This document shows positions 9,064 to 17,885 of a DNA stretch of 64,000 bases, piece after piece. The notes below the pieces were generated by a model that did not search any database, was not told the DNA's origin, and saw only the letters and a list, made by a program, of their open reading frames with translations. The position numbers and the translations under genes were made by a program. Every line of letters begins with the position of its first letter. Positions within the stretch are counted from its first letter, which is position 1. Origin of the DNA: CANKHA01 sp963750965 (lineage in GTDB: Bacteria; Pseudomonadota; Alphaproteobacteria; Rhizobiales; Xanthobacteraceae); NCBI GenBank assembly GCA_963750965.1, contig CAVVSK010000010.1, positions 124,001 through 188,000 on the forward strand. Reading direction: 5' to 3'.

Positions 9064-10467
9064 ATGAAATTGCCGCGCGACATCGGCCCGATCCATTTCG
9101 TCGGTATTGGCGGCATCGGCATGAGCGGCATCGCAGAGGTGCTGCGCAATCTCGGCTATGCCGTGCAAGGCTCCGATGTTGCCGACAGCGCCAACGTCAA
9201 GCGGCTGCGCGAGCAGGGCATCAAGGTTTCCGTCGGGCACGAGGCCAAGAACATTAATGGGGCTGCAGTCCTCGTCGTTTCTTCCGCCATCAAGCGCGAC
9301 AATCCGGAACTGATTGCTGCGCGTGATCAGCGGCTTCCCATCGTACGCCGTGCGGAGATGCTGGCCGAGCTGATGCGGCTGAAAAGCTGCGTCGCCATCG
9401 CCGGCACCCACGGCAAGACTACGACGACGTCCATGGTGGCCGCGCTGTTGGACGCCGGCGGGCTCGATCCCACCGTCATCAACGGCGGCATCATCAACGC
9501 CTATGGCACCAATGCGCGGCTCGGCGCCGGCGACTGGATGGTGGTGGAGGCCGACGAATCCGACGGCACTTTCCTCAAACTGCCCGCCGATATCGCCATC
9601 GTGACGAATGTGGACGCTGAGCATCTCGACCACTTCAAAACCTTCGAGGCGGTGCAGACCGCCTTCATCGATTTCGTGGAGAACGTTCCGTTCTACGGCT
9701 TCGCGGTTATGTGCACCGATCATCCCACCGTGCATCAGATCGTCGGTCGCATCGAGGATCGCCGTATCATCACCTATGGTGAGAACCCGCAGGCCGACGT
9801 GCGGCTGGTCGATCTCGAATACACAGGCGGGCAATCGCGTTTTTGCGTGCTGTTCCGCGATCGCGCCGGCCACTTGGTGCACGAGATCCACGAACTCGTG
9901 CTGCCGATGCCCGGGAGTCACAACGCGCTCAATGCCACTTCCGCGATCGCGGTCGCGCATGAGCTCGGCATTGGCGACGAACAGATTCGCAAGGCGCTGG
10001 CCGCCTTCGGAGGCGTGAAGCGGCGCTTCACCCGCACTGGCGAATGGAATGGCGTCGCGGTGATCGACGATTACGGCCATCATCCGGTGGAGATTGCGGC
10101 GGTGCTGCGCGCGGCGCGCGAATCGACCAGGGGCCAGGTGATTGCCATCGTGCAGCCGCACCGCTACACGCGGCTGCAATCGCTGTTCGAGGGCTTCTCC
10201 ACCTGCTTCAACGATGCCAATGCGGTGATCGTGGCCAATGTCTATCCCGCAGGCGAAGCGCCGATCCCGGGCATCGATCGCGACGCACTGGTGCAGGGCT
10301 TGCGCGCGCGCGGCCACCGCCAGGTGCTGCCGCTCGACGACGCCACGCAGATTGCGCCGATGGTGAAGGATATGGCGAAGGCGGGCGATACCGTGGTGTT
10401 CCTCGGCGCCGGCAACATCACGCAATGGGCTTACGCGCTGCCGGACGAGCTCAAGGCGCTGGGATGA
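9064..10467 (+). CDS. murC: UDP-N-acetylmuramate:L-alanine ligase MurC
   Basis: First Mur ligase of the pathway, adding L-alanine to UDP-MurNAc in the cytoplasm. The N-terminal Rossmann motif HFVGIGGIGMSGIAE is at residues 11-25 and the P-loop GTHGKT at 114-119; EADESDGTF, NVDAEHLDHF and DDYGHHPVEI follow in the expected order. At 467 residues it has normal length and an intact frame. Its stop overlaps the murB start as ATGA, so the two are probably translationally coupled. Confidence 0.97.
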   Translation: MKLPRDIGPIHFVGIGGIGMSGIAEVLRNLGYAVQGSDVADSANVKRLREQGIKVSVGHEAKNINGAAVLVVSSAIKRDNPELIAARDQRLPIVRRAEMLAELMRLKSCVAIAGTHGKTTTTSMVAALLDAGGLDPTVINGGIINAYGTNARLGAGDWMVVEADESDGTFLKLPADIAIVTNVDAEHLDHFKTFEAVQTAFIDFVENVPFYGFAVMCTDHPTVHQIVGRIEDRRIITYGENPQADVRLVDLEYTGGQSRFCVLFRDRAGHLVHEIHELVLPMPGSHNALNATSAIAVAHELGIGDEQIRKALAAFGGVKRRFTRTGEWNGVAVIDDYGHHPVEIAAVLRAARESTRGQVIAIVQPHRYTRLQSLFEGFSTCFNDANAVIVANVYPAGEAPIPGIDRDALVQGLRARGHRQVLPLDDATQIAPMVKDMAKAGDTVVFLGAGNITQWAYALPDELKALG

Positions 10468-11387
10468 CATTTCCCGACATTACATCGGACCTCAAGGCGA
10501 CGATGCCACAGCTGCGCGGCCGTCTAATGGCGAACCAGGCGTTGGCGGCGATGACGTGGTTTCGGGTTGGCGGGCCGGCGCAAATTCTGTTCACGCCTGA
10601 GGATGAAGAAGACCTCGCTTATTTGCTCAAGAATCTTCCCGCCGAGATCCCGGTGACGGTGGTCGGCCTGGGCTCCAACCTGATCGTGCGCGACGGCGGT
10701 GTGCCGGGCGTGGTGATCCGGCTCGGCCGCGGCTTCAACGAGATCACGGTGGAAGGCAACCGTATCCGCACCGGCACCGGTGTGCCCGATGTGAAAGTGG
10801 CGCGGACGGCGCAGGAAGCAGGATTAGCCGGCCTCGCGTTTTTGCGCGGCATTCCCGGCGGCATCGGCGGCGCACTGCGGATGAACGGCGGCGCTTATGG
10901 GCGCGAGACCAAGGATGCGCTGGTGGAAGTCCGGGCGATCGACCGGCAGGGCCGGGTGCATGTGTTGAGCAATGCCGACATGCATTATACCTACCGGCAT
11001 TGTGGCGCGCCGGAGGATTTCATTTTCACGCAGGCGCTGTTTCAGGGCGAGCCGGGCGAGCGTGACGCCATCGCAGCGGAAATGGACAAGATCACGGAGT
11101 CGCGCGAGGCCACGCAGCCGATCAAGAGCCGCACCGGCGGATCGACCTTCAAGAATCCGCCCGGCAACAAGGCCTGGAAGCTCATCGATGCCGCCGGCTG
11201 CCGCGGGTTGAAGATAGGCAATGCGCAGGTCTCGGAAATGCACTGCAATTTCTTGATCAATCTCGGCGGCGCCAGCGCAGCCGACATCGAGACGCTGGGC
11301 GAAACCGTGCGCCAGCGGGTTAAGGAAAATTCGGGGGTGGAACTGGACTGGGAAATCAAGCGTATCGGCATCGCCGCCGAGGCGTGA
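10464..11387 (+). CDS. murB: UDP-N-acetylenolpyruvoylglucosamine reductase MurB
   Basis: FAD-dependent reductase converting UDP-GlcNAc-enolpyruvate to UDP-MurNAc. The frame is open upstream, but ATG 10464 overlaps the murC stop and gives a 307-residue type II-like MurB. FAD-binding signatures are VGLGSNLIVRDGG and PGGIGGALRMNGGAYG; the catalytic Ser lies in the GGSTFKNP motif. The C-terminus reads LDWEIKRIGIAAEA. The last 40 bases have a degenerate second copy at 12103-12145, beyond the cytochrome gene. ddl would be the expected next gene but is 6.5 kb away. Confidence 0.96.
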   Translation: MTFPDITSDLKATMPQLRGRLMANQALAAMTWFRVGGPAQILFTPEDEEDLAYLLKNLPAEIPVTVVGLGSNLIVRDGGVPGVVIRLGRGFNEITVEGNRIRTGTGVPDVKVARTAQEAGLAGLAFLRGIPGGIGGALRMNGGAYGRETKDALVEVRAIDRQGRVHVLSNADMHYTYRHCGAPEDFIFTQALFQGEPGERDAIAAEMDKITESREATQPIKSRTGGSTFKNPPGNKAWKLIDAAGCRGLKIGNAQVSEMHCNFLINLGGASAADIETLGETVRQRVKENSGVELDWEIKRIGIAAEA

Positions 11388-11388
11388 C
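11346..11388 (+). repeat. murB 3'-end direct repeat, copy A (inside murB)
   Basis: These 43 bases, which end with the murB stop codon plus one base, recur at 12103-12145 with six substitutions (37 of 43 identical). Five of the six changes are transitions at or near wobble positions, and both copies keep the same frame and a TGA at the same place. Copy A is the functional end of murB. Confidence 0.85.
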
Positions 11389-11431
11389 GATTTACAAATG
11401 ACCTGGTCTTATTCCAGACCCGTACCCGGTT

Positions 11432-11989
11432 TCAGATTCCACCCATCGCGCGCGGCAACATCCGTTGCAGCACGGTGTCGCGCCGGATCACGTTATGGAA
11501 CAGGGCTGCGCCAATGTGCATCAGGACCAGAAGGATCAAAACAAAACCCGTCCAGCGGTGCAGCGCGAAAAGTTGTTCCGAGAGTGGTTCATTTTTGCCG
11601 ACGATCGCAGGCAGATTGAACAGTCCGAAGAATGGCGTCGGCGCGCCATAGGCGCTATTGGCGACGTAGCCGACGATCGGCATGGCGAGCAGCAGCAAAT
11701 AGAGCGCGCCGTGCACGGCCGACGAAGCGGCCCTTTGCCACCGTTCGATCGATGGATCGGGGATCGGCGCACCCAGAACAATCCGGTTGATCAAGCGCAG
11801 GATCATCAGCGCGAAGATCAGGACACCCAGTGACTTGTGAAAATTGTAAAGCAGATCCTGCGTGGGCCCCGGACTCACGCGGCCCATCGCAATCGCTACG
11901 GGGGCGGTGGTGAGAACGCAGGCTGCAACCAACCAATGCAGTAATTTCGAACTCGAGGGATAATGGTCAGTCCGTGTGCCGTAAGTCAT
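11432..11989 (-). CDS. Cytochrome b561 family protein
   Basis: Small di-heme-type membrane cytochrome that passes electrons across or along the membrane; related bacterial proteins (CybB type) oxidise quinol or dispose of superoxide. The 185 residues have four hydrophobic helices with His residues placed for heme: HWLVAACVL, FHKSLGVLIFAL, VHGALYLLLLAMP and HRWTGFVLILLVLMHIGAALFHN. The start at 11989 has a GGAGGG box five bases upstream; the longer frame to 12037 lacks one. It is convergent with murB across 44 bp and divergent from the ABC transporter. Electron partner unknown. Confidence 0.87.
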   Translation of the reverse strand: MTYGTRTDHYPSSSKLLHWLVAACVLTTAPVAIAMGRVSPGPTQDLLYNFHKSLGVLIFALMILRLINRIVLGAPIPDPSIERWQRAASSAVHGALYLLLLAMPIVGYVANSAYGAPTPFFGLFNLPAIVGKNEPLSEQLFALHRWTGFVLILLVLMHIGAALFHNVIRRDTVLQRMLPRAMGGI

Positions 11990-12102
11990 TGTTCCCTCCA
12001 GCCGCCGGTAATCCGTCAGGATAATAATAGCCCACATTAATCCCCTCGGCGCCGGGGTAGTTCCACCATTTCCGCCCGGATTGAAACCCAGGCATCGAGC
12101 CT

Positions 12103-12145
12103 GACTGGGAAATCAAGCGCATCGGTGTCGCCGCCAGGGTGTGAC
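12103..12145 (+). repeat. Degenerate murB 3'-end copy B (remnant)
   Basis: This 43-base segment encodes DWEIKRIGVAARV and stop, against DWEIKRIGIAAEA and stop at the end of murB. Nothing upstream of it resembles more of murB, so only the tail survives. It lies between the divergent cytochrome b561 gene and the ABC transporter operon, inside the block that separates murB from ddl. It is most simply a scar of a recombination or duplication event at the murB end. Confidence 0.8.
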
Positions 12146-12296
12146 CGTCTAGTCCCGCGTCGAAACGCCACCCGTTTAATCGACATAACTTGCCCAGAAG
12201 CAACTTAATGCTAGTTGCAAGCGTCCAGCGCGCTGTTGCACAAATAACGGCATACCATATCCAGCGGCCCGAGATAGGATCCCTGGGAGGAACCCG

Positions 12297-13631
12297 ATGA
12301 TCAATCGTTCGAAGATTGCCTTTTTTGCTGCCCTATTGTGCGCTTCGTTACCGGCGAGCGAAGCTCTATCGCAAGCGCCAAGCGGCAAGGTCACCGTCAT
12401 CACCTCGTTCTCCAAGGACGTGACCGATCCGTTCAAGAAAGCTTTCGAAAAGGCCTATCCCGGCACAACGCTGGAAGTTCAGAACCGCAACACCAATGCG
12501 GGTGTGAAATTCGTCGAGGAAACCAAAGGCAACAATCAGGTCGACCTGTTCTGGGCTTCTGCTCCGGACGCGTTTGAAGTTCTGAAGGGCAAAGGCTTGC
12601 TGCAGAAGATTCAGTCGAAAGCCGAGGGCATTCCTGAGAAAGTAGGTTCTTTCCCGATCAACGATCCTCAAGGCTTTTATTTCGGCTTCGCCGCCTCGGG
12701 CTACGGCATCATGTGGAACGAGCGCTACGTGAAAGCCAACAAACTGCCCGAGCCGAAGGAATGGTCCGATCTCGCCAAGGCGCCGTATTTCGATCACATC
12801 TCGATCGCAGCACCGTCCCGGTCGGGCACGACGCATTTGACGGTCGAGACGATTCTTCAGGGCGAAGGTTGGGACAAGGGCTGGCGCACCATCAAGGAGA
12901 TCGCCGGCAATTTCCGCCAAGTCACTGAGCGCTCCTTCGGCGTTCCCGAGGCCGTGAATTCGGGTCAGGTCGGATACGGCATCGTCATCGACTTCTTCGC
13001 CTTCTCGGGGCAGGCATCCGGCTTCCCGGTGAAGTTTGTCTATCCCAGCGTGACGACGATCGTCCCGGCGAATGTCGCTGTGATCGCGAATGCGCCGAAC
13101 AAGGCCGCCGCCGAAGCTTTCGTGAACTATCTGCTCTCCCCGGCCGGTCAGGAGGTCTTGCTGGAACCGAGCATCAGTCGTCTGCCGGTCAATCCGGCCG
13201 TTTATGCCAAGGCGCCGGCAAGCTTTCCGAATCCATTTAAAGACAAGTCACTCGGTGCCCAGGTGAAGTTCGATGTGAGCGTGTCCGAAAAGCGCACGGA
13301 TGCGGTCGACACCTTGTTCGATCAGCTGATCACCTTCCAGCTCGATAACCTGAAGGCGGCGACGAAGGCCGTGCACGATGCCGAAGCGGCGCTGACCAAG
13401 AAAGACAATGCTCAGGGTCGTACTCTGGTCAAGGAGGCGCGCGACCTGATCGCGGCAATGCCAGTGACGGCCGCCCAGGCCGCATCGCCGGAAGTTTCCG
13501 GTGCATTCACAGGCGGAAAGCAAAAGGGCGCGCGCCAGGCTGAGCTGGAGCAGCAATGGGCCACCTTCGCCAAGGAACGCTACGCGCAGGCGCGCGCAAA
13601 AGCGGAAGAGGTGATGAAGCTCGCGCGCTGA
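12297..13631 (+). CDS. ABC transporter periplasmic substrate-binding protein (Fe3+/phosphonate type)
   Basis: Captures the substrate in the periplasm for the permease and ATPase encoded next. A signal peptide covers residues ~1-26 (MINRSKIAFFAALLCASLPA, cut near ALSQA). Residues ~32-330 form a family 1/6 extracellular solute-binding fold (VTVITSFSKDVTDPFKKAFE, then DLFWASAPDAF). Unlike typical FbpA, a charged extension of about 110 residues follows (from ~335 to 444), probably helical. The start ATG 12297 has GGGAGG upstream. Iron is a guess from family; 2-aminoethylphosphonate or a sugar phosphate are equally possible. Confidence 0.85.
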   Translation: MINRSKIAFFAALLCASLPASEALSQAPSGKVTVITSFSKDVTDPFKKAFEKAYPGTTLEVQNRNTNAGVKFVEETKGNNQVDLFWASAPDAFEVLKGKGLLQKIQSKAEGIPEKVGSFPINDPQGFYFGFAASGYGIMWNERYVKANKLPEPKEWSDLAKAPYFDHISIAAPSRSGTTHLTVETILQGEGWDKGWRTIKEIAGNFRQVTERSFGVPEAVNSGQVGYGIVIDFFAFSGQASGFPVKFVYPSVTTIVPANVAVIANAPNKAAAEAFVNYLLSPAGQEVLLEPSISRLPVNPAVYAKAPASFPNPFKDKSLGAQVKFDVSVSEKRTDAVDTLFDQLITFQLDNLKAATKAVHDAEAALTKKDNAQGRTLVKEARDLIAAMPVTAAQAASPEVSGAFTGGKQKGARQAELEQQWATFAKERYAQARAKAEEVMKLAR

Positions 13632-13669
13632 TACGCAGGCGCGCGAGCTGAATCCCCGGGAAGACGCCT

Positions 13670-15385
13670 ATGGCGCTCGCCGTTGCACGGCCCCTCGGCC
13701 GCCTGTTTGCTTCGCCGGGCCAGGCCGCGCTCGGCTGCGTCATAGCGCTCTTCCTGCTGCTGTTTCTCGTCGTTCCGGTGACGACGGTGATCTACGTGGC
13801 CTTCACCGAAAAAGGCACGGGGGTCTTCACACTCGTCAACTTCGTTGACTTCGCTCGCACCGATCTGTTCGTCAACGCTTTCTGGAACTCGGTCTACGTC
13901 TCGTCGGCGACAGTCGCGCTGGCATCGGCTTTCGCGCTGCCGCTTGCCTACATCACGACGCGCTTCGATTTCCGCGGCGCGTTGCTTATTCAAACGCTCG
14001 GCTTCCTGCCACTCATCATGCCGCCCTTTGCAGGCGCGGTTGCGATGCAGTTGCTGTTCGGGCGCAACGGCACGATCAATCTCCTGCTCGACGAGTTTTT
14101 CGGTTTCAAGATTCCTCTGATGGAGGGTCTCAATGGCGTCGTCTTCGTCCAGGCGGTCCATTATTTCCCATTCATCCTGGTCAATCTCTCTGCGGCTTTG
14201 CGCAACATCGATCGCTCCATGGAGGAGGCGGCGCAAAACCTCGGCTGTTCCGGCTTTCGCCTTTTCCGCCGCGTGGTTTTTCCGCTGGCATTGCCCGGCT
14301 ACGTAGCCGGCGCGTCGCTCGTATTTGTTAAGGTGTTTGACGACCTCGCCACACCCTTGCTGCTCAATGTCAAGGACCTGCTGCCCCCGCAGGCGTATCT
14401 CCGCATCACATCTATCGGCATCGCCGATCCAATGGGCTACGTCATCGCCGTCGTGTTAATTGTGGTTTCAGTGCTGGCGATGTGGGCGTCAGCATTGGCA
14501 TTGAGGTCGAAGGATTATTCCACCGTCCAGCGCGGGGGCGGCGGGCTCGCAAAGCGCAGCTTGCGCCCATGGGAGAATGCGGTCGCCTATGTGGTCATAG
14601 GCTTGATATTGGCGCTGGTGCTGACGCCGCATCTCGGTCTGCTATTGCTGTCTATCGCGACCGTCTGGTCATTCAGTCCGCTGCCCGACGCCTACACGAC
14701 CGCTCATTATGCGCGCGTCTTCGGCGAGAGTTCGATCTACATCAAGAATACCCTGATTTATTCGTCGCTTGCAGCGTTTATCGACGTTCTGGTCGGAGGT
14801 GCCATCGCATACCTCATCGTGAGGACGAAGCTCATTGGCCGGCAAGGCCTCAACTGGGTTGCTTCTGCGGCACTTGCGGTCCCCGGCGTCGTGCTCGGCA
14901 TCGGTTATTTGCGCACTTTTTATAACGTCCAATTGCCCGATGGGCGGCCACTCGCCACGTTATGGATCATGATAGTCCTGGCGCTCGCAATCCGGCGTTT
15001 GCCTTATGCACTGCACGCCTGCCATGCGGCTCTGGAACAAATTTCGGTTTCGCTTGAGGAAGCGGCCGAAAATCTCGGCGCTACGAAAATGCGCACCGTG
15101 CGGCGGATCGTGGTGCCGCTGATGACGGGGGGAATTCTTGCCGGCTTCATCTCGAGCTTTGCCACGGCGGCAGTCGAGCTCTCGGCGACGCTAATGCTGG
15201 TACAGTCCAGTTCCGATGCACCACTCGCTTACGGTCTCTACGTCTTGATGCAGTCACCCGCCGGGCGCGGGCCGGGGGCAGCGCTTGGCGTCATCGCTGT
15301 GGTCCTTGTCGCGATTTGTACGCTCCTTTCGCATTTAGTCATCGAGCGCAGCCAGCGCGCCATGGGTGCGGTGGTTAGACGCTGA
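13670..15385 (+). CDS. ABC transporter permease, duplicated FbpB-type
   Basis: Membrane channel of the importer. The 571 residues contain two copies of the binding-protein-dependent permease domain, each ending in an EAA loop for the ATPase: EEAAQNLGCSGFRLFRRVVFP near 184-205 and EEAAENLGATKMRTVRRIVVP near 462-483. About twelve transmembrane helices are visible. This fused layout is typical of Fe3+ (FbpB/SfuB) and aminoethylphosphonate importers, where one polypeptide forms the whole channel. It begins 38 bp after the binding-protein gene and its stop overlaps the ATPase start. Confidence 0.9.
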   Translation: MALAVARPLGRLFASPGQAALGCVIALFLLLFLVVPVTTVIYVAFTEKGTGVFTLVNFVDFARTDLFVNAFWNSVYVSSATVALASAFALPLAYITTRFDFRGALLIQTLGFLPLIMPPFAGAVAMQLLFGRNGTINLLLDEFFGFKIPLMEGLNGVVFVQAVHYFPFILVNLSAALRNIDRSMEEAAQNLGCSGFRLFRRVVFPLALPGYVAGASLVFVKVFDDLATPLLLNVKDLLPPQAYLRITSIGIADPMGYVIAVVLIVVSVLAMWASALALRSKDYSTVQRGGGGLAKRSLRPWENAVAYVVIGLILALVLTPHLGLLLLSIATVWSFSPLPDAYTTAHYARVFGESSIYIKNTLIYSSLAAFIDVLVGGAIAYLIVRTKLIGRQGLNWVASAALAVPGVVLGIGYLRTFYNVQLPDGRPLATLWIMIVLALAIRRLPYALHACHAALEQISVSLEEAAENLGATKMRTVRRIVVPLMTGGILAGFISSFATAAVELSATLMLVQSSSDAPLAYGLYVLMQSPAGRGPGAALGVIAVVLVAICTLLSHLVIERSQRAMGAVVRR

Positions 15386-16497
15386 TGGGTAGGACAACAA
15401 TGAGTCAGACAGCTGCCTCTCCTTCTCTTCGCTCGATGGCGGTAGGCGTACGGGTAGCGGACGTAAACTTGGCATACGATTCAACCCCAGTGCTCAAAAA
15501 CATAAGTGTGGCCATCGAGCCTGGCGAATTTTTTGCCTTTCTCGGCCCTTCCGGATCCGGCAAGACGACCCTCCTGCGCCTCATCGCTGGCTTCGCCCAG
15601 GCCGATACCGGCAGCGTATTTGTCGGTACCAAGGACATCACCCGTCTGCCGCCATGGAAACGGGATGTCGGTATGGTGTTCCAATCGTATGCGCTCTGGC
15701 CGCACATGACGGTAAGACGCAACGTGGCCTTTGGCCTCGAGGAACGCAAAATTCCAAGAGCGGAGATTCATGCCAGAGTCGCAAAAGCCTTGGATCTTGT
15801 CGGGCTGGGGCATTTGGCGGATCGGAAACCGTCGCAATTATCCGGTGGTCAGCAACAGCGCGTTGCTCTCGCCCGCACAATCGTCGTGCAGCCGAAGGTT
15901 TTGCTGCTTGATGAACCTTTATCGAATCTCGACGCCAAGCTGCGCGTTCAGGTTCGGCGAGAGTTGCGCGATTTGCAACAACGACTGGGCCTTACCACAG
16001 TCTTCGTGACGCACGATCAGGAAGAGGCCAACACGATCTGTGACCGGATCGCAGTTATGAACGATGGGGTCATACAGCAGGTTGGGACGCCGATGGAGCT
16101 TTACCAGCGTCCCCAAAACCTCTTCGTTGCCAACTTCCTGGGAACCGCCAACATTCTCGACGGACGCGTTCTGGTCGATGGCACGTCCCGCACCTTTGAT
16201 TTAGCAGACGGCATCCGGTTTCCGATTCCGCCGTCTGCGACCGTTCCGGCCAACGCCAAGTTGGTCTTCCGGCCACAAGACGCATCCATCGGACCGATAG
16301 CCGGTGGCGGCACCTCGCTGCCTGGCACAACCGCTCATCGCGAATTTCTTGGGTCGGTTGTCCGCTACGGGGTGCGGATAGGGGATGCCGAGATTATCGT
16401 TGATGCCCCTTTCCGGTCGGGTGACGAATTGTACGAACCGGGACAGCCGATCATGGTTCGTATCTCCCTGGAATCAGCTTTGTGGTTGTCATCCTGA
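15385..16497 (+). CDS. ABC transporter ATP-binding protein (Fe3+/phosphonate type)
   Basis: Energises the importer. Walker A is GPSGSGKTTLL, the Q-loop is in VFQSYALWPHM, the signature is LSGGQQQRVALAR, Walker B is VLLLDEPLSNLD, and the switch His is in VFVTHDQEEA. The C-terminal third (from ~250) is a TOBE-like regulatory domain. ATG 15385 overlaps the permease stop; ATG 15400, five codons later with AGGA upstream, is an equally good start. With the two preceding genes it forms a complete three-gene importer. It ends 33 bp from the convergent dioxygenase gene. Confidence 0.92.
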   Translation: MGRTTMSQTAASPSLRSMAVGVRVADVNLAYDSTPVLKNISVAIEPGEFFAFLGPSGSGKTTLLRLIAGFAQADTGSVFVGTKDITRLPPWKRDVGMVFQSYALWPHMTVRRNVAFGLEERKIPRAEIHARVAKALDLVGLGHLADRKPSQLSGGQQQRVALARTIVVQPKVLLLDEPLSNLDAKLRVQVRRELRDLQQRLGLTTVFVTHDQEEANTICDRIAVMNDGVIQQVGTPMELYQRPQNLFVANFLGTANILDGRVLVDGTSRTFDLADGIRFPIPPSATVPANAKLVFRPQDASIGPIAGGGTSLPGTTAHREFLGSVVRYGVRIGDAEIIVDAPFRSGDELYEPGQPIMVRISLESALWLSS

Positions 16498-16530
16498 CAC
16501 AGGCATGACTTTACGATGCGACGGCCGACG

Positions 16531-17496
16531 TCAGTGCTTCCAGTAACCGAAACAGATCCCGTGGCCGGTTCCCGCGATTGAACGATAGCACGGCGTGTAG
16601 CCGACCAGGTTCATCTTGGTCGGCGCCATCGCGGCCGCAACGGTGACCCAGTTGAGGATTTCCGGCGTCCCCGGTCCCCGGTTCAGCCGCTTGCGCTCCA
16701 GTCCCCGCAAGGTCTTTTCGTCGCCGCTCACCAAGGCCTCGATCACCTGCTTGTCCAGCTCCTCATCGACCACCTGATGGCTGAGCCCACCGGAGGCGAT
16801 CAAGCCGACGCGCGCATTCTCCGGCCACTTTTCGACCGCGCGGCGCAGCGCCGTGCCGAGCTCGTAACAGCGCGAAGCTTTCGCCTGGTTTGGCAGGTCG
16901 CGGCTGATCTGGAAGGGCACCATGGGAATGTTGTTTCGCTTGAGCATCCATTCGTCGGGGAAAGCGAAGGCGTCGTCGATCGGAACGCCTTGGGGAAAAT
17001 CAGTGCAGGCGACATCGAAATCCTCGTCGATCAGCGTCTCGATCAGGTGATTGGCCAGGGCCGGATGACCAGGCCGCACCGCCTTGATTTCTTCTGCCGC
17101 GCGACCGGTCTCCTCGAAGGTTTTTGCATTGGCATTAAACAGTCGCTGCGACATCTTCGCCGTTCCAAAACTCTCGGCGCGAAACACGCTAAAGACCGGA
17201 TGATTGTCTTCCTCGCGCACGCGGTGGATGTTGCTGACGACGATCATGACGTCGACCGGCACACTCGCAATCACCGCGGTCAGCTTGTCCAGGTCGGCAT
17301 GAATGGTCTTGTGCCGTTCCTCCAGAACTTCGGGACGTATCTCGCGGTCCAGGCCGGGCCGGGCGTTGCGCAGAACCTCCTGGAAATCGTAGCGCGGGTC
17401 GCGCTTGTCGCGTTCTACAAGCTGGAGCCATTTGTCAGGTGTGCTCTGGATAGTCGGACCGTGGGAGCTGCCAGCCGCAAATACGATTTTTGCCAT
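16531..17496 (-). CDS. Class III extradiol ring-cleavage dioxygenase (LigB family)
   Basis: Resembles the catalytic beta subunit of protocatechuate 4,5-dioxygenase and gallate dioxygenases, non-heme Fe2+ enzymes that open catechol-like rings. Candidate iron ligands are His12 (SSHGP) and His91 (NIH); the catalytic His240 lies in GGLSHQ, the conserved family motif. At 321 residues it is near the length of LigB plus linker; no LigA-like small subunit gene is adjacent. The start at 17496 has GGAGC upstream. Its neighbour is an Fe3+-type importer on the opposite strand, which could supply metal, but co-function is only inference. Confidence 0.82.
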   Translation of the reverse strand: MAKIVFAAGSSHGPTIQSTPDKWLQLVERDKRDPRYDFQEVLRNARPGLDREIRPEVLEERHKTIHADLDKLTAVIASVPVDVMIVVSNIHRVREEDNHPVFSVFRAESFGTAKMSQRLFNANAKTFEETGRAAEEIKAVRPGHPALANHLIETLIDEDFDVACTDFPQGVPIDDAFAFPDEWMLKRNNIPMVPFQISRDLPNQAKASRCYELGTALRRAVEKWPENARVGLIASGGLSHQVVDEELDKQVIEALVSGDEKTLRGLERKRLNRGPGTPEILNWVTVAAAMAPTKMNLVGYTPCYRSIAGTGHGICFGYWKH

Positions 17497-17885
17497 TGTA
17501 AGCTCCGTCTACTGGCGATGCGCGCCGCGATTGCCGTACTGCGTAACCAAGCAGGACGCCAGCCGCAAGCGGCCGCTTCGATTTGGCTCGTTGCGCGATT
17601 GTATATAACGTTCGACCCTCGGTGTGATGGATAACGTCGGCGGCAGTGCCCTTAGGCCGATCTGATCGTGGCCGCCGGCATGACTGGACTTTTCCTCGCC
17701 GCCTTCTCGGCGCAGATCCCGCGCAGGCCGTGGTCCGACTTCGCATCGCCAAGTCTCTCCAGCAGGCCGCACACTGATCCCTAAAACACACCTGATCGAA
17801 ATTTCGCCGGGACTCTCGACGGGCCGCGAAATCTCAATTCTATTGGAAGTTAAGCGAATCAGTTGCCGGGCTTGGCTGGGGGGCC
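17497..17885. other. Intergenic region between dioxygenase and ddl
   Basis: Divergent 389-bp gap. It should hold the promoters of the leftward dioxygenase gene and of the rightward ddl-ftsQ-ftsA-ftsZ group. An A+T-rich patch lies near 17602-17612 (a TATATAA core), upstream of the dioxygenase, but no convincing -35/-10 pair was found. A GGGGGG box precedes ddl. The open frames here have no recognisable protein features. Confidence 0.5.

Noticed and set aside
9061..10470. A 469-codon minus-strand open frame opposite murC
   Set aside because: Its limits mirror murC almost exactly and its sequence is rich in His, Arg and Gly with no known motif; murC on the plus strand is unambiguous.
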